Below, piece by piece: positions 8,234-8,661 of a DNA stretch of 8,661 nucleotides. This stretch comes from an uncultured Gammaproteobacteria bacterium (GTDB lineage: Bacteria; Pseudomonadota; Gammaproteobacteria; PS1; Thioglobaceae). The position numbers and the translations under genes were made by a program. The stretch lies in NCBI GenBank assembly GCA_913044155.1, contig CAJWNF010000020.1, forward strand, positions 1 to 8,661, in the 5' to 3' direction. Within the stretch, counting starts at the first letter, position 1. Each line of letters begins with the position of its first letter. Under the pieces are notes generated by a model. It did no database searches and was not told where the DNA came from. It saw nothing but the letters and a program-made list of their open reading frames with translations.

Positions 8234-8661
8234 CTATTTCTCCATAAGGGCTGCAAACTCATCAGCACAATGTTCGAGAAGATTCTTTATCGGCAGTGGT
8301 AGACCACCGCCAAGGGTGCAGAGTGAGCCAGCCTCCATTGTTTCTAATAAATCACGCATTAATTCTTCCGAGAACTTTCGGTCTTCTTTTATGGCTGAAT
8401 GCAACATTTCTTTGCCACGCGTTGAGCCTAGTCTACATGGAAAGCATTTGCCGCATGATTCGTGGGCTGTAAAAGCAAATAAATGTTTAGCGTACTCGAC
8501 CGCAGAAAATGCGCGAGGTATACAAACAAAGCTCGCATGCCCAAGTAAGAAACCCTCTTCATCGAAAGTTTCGAAATCAAGGGTAAGGTTGTGCAACATA
8601 TTAAGTGGCACAATACCGCCAAGTGGCCCACCTACTTGGATTGCTTTAATGTCTTCATTAA
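8234..8661 (-). CDS. fdhB: NAD-linked formate dehydrogenase, NuoF-like beta subunit (C-terminal part)
   Basis: The frame is open to the right edge, so only the last 141 complete codons are visible and the real start is outside the window. The fragment begins KAIQVGGPLGGIVPLN, a NuoF/FdsB signature of the segment after the flavin/NADH-binding domain, and then runs into the 4Fe-4S domain. That domain has ESCGKCFPCRLGSTRG (Cys69, 72 and 75 of the fragment) and the fourth ligand in GSLCTLGGG (Cys114), followed by the family ending LPIKNLLEHCADEF. In FdsB this subunit takes electrons from the catalytic subunit and reduces NAD+ through FMN. NuoF of complex I is the alternative. The next gene, one base downstream, has a complete formate dehydrogenase active site instead of a degenerate NuoG one, so formate dehydrogenase is strongly favoured. 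The stop is TAG. Confidence 0.92.
   Translation of the reverse strand, partial: NEDIKAIQVGGPLGGIVPLNMLHNLTLDFETFDEEGFLLGHASFVCIPRAFSAVEYAKHLFAFTAHESCGKCFPCRLGSTRGKEMLHSAIKEDRKFSEELMRDLLETMEAGSLCTLGGGLPLPIKNLLEHCADEFAALMEK
8239..8243 (-). promoter_or_regulatory. Ribosome binding site that fixes the fdhA start
   Basis: The minus strand reads GGAGA here, with GGAG seven bases before the ATG at 8232. It lies inside the last codons of the upstream gene, whose TAG stop (8234-8236) is one base before the fdhA ATG. This arrangement favours 8232 over the in-frame ATG at 8268 and suggests coupled translation of the two subunits. Confidence 0.8.

Noticed and set aside
8428..8631. Minus-strand frame of 67 codons overlapping the NuoF-like gene
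   Set aside because: It is on the same strand but out of frame with the NuoF-like coding sequence, which carries the conserved CGKCFPC motif in the other frame.
5518..8661. Complex I subunits NuoF-NuoG instead of formate dehydrogenase
   Set aside because: NuoG lacks a working pterin site, whereas this protein has the formate dehydrogenase motif DCCARVCH and a full dinucleotide-binding C-terminal domain.

Overview
The window looks like ordinary chromosomal DNA from an AT-rich gammaproteobacterium. It holds central-carbon and formate metabolism and shows no mobile element, CRISPR array, tRNA or rRNA. The transketolase, PEP synthase and PEP synthase regulator all resemble the Escherichia coli and Pseudomonas forms along their whole visible length. 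The low GC content together with a Cys-type, soluble, NAD-linked formate dehydrogenase would suit a marine sulfur-oxidiser of the SUP05/Thioglobus type. That placement is inference from gene content and composition, not a database match.

Layout. Positions 1-1957 (minus) hold transketolase (tkt), cut by the left edge about ten residues before its expected end. Positions 1958-2275 are a divergent, AT-rich control region of 318 bp. It has a TATAAT element for tkt, an inverted repeat just upstream of it, three copies of an AT-rich octamer and a weak dyad in the ppsA leader. Positions 2276-4642 (plus) encode phosphoenolpyruvate synthase (ppsA). After 16 bp comes its regulatory kinase/phosphorylase ppsR (4659-5471, plus), probably in the same transcript. 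A 46-bp convergent junction with a weak hairpin follows. Positions 5518-8232 (minus) encode the molybdenum- or tungsten-bis-pterin catalytic subunit of a formate dehydrogenase. It is preceded, one base away, by the 3' part of its NuoF-like NADH-side subunit (8234-8661, minus), cut by the right edge.

How the genes work together. The formate dehydrogenase subunits should oxidise formate to CO2 and pass electrons through a chain of iron-sulfur clusters to the NuoF-like subunit, which reduces NAD+. PpsA converts pyruvate to PEP at the entry to gluconeogenesis. PpsR should switch PpsA off and on through a threonine two residues before the catalytic histidine, and that threonine is present. Transketolase serves the pentose phosphate pathway and, in an autotroph, the Calvin cycle. 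All are cytoplasmic, with no signal peptides or membrane segments evident.

I found no convincing undescribed system. The points most worth checking are the tkt/ppsA control region and the fact that the formate dehydrogenase operon ends at its catalytic subunit, without the accessory genes that follow it in Cupriavidus-type fds operons.
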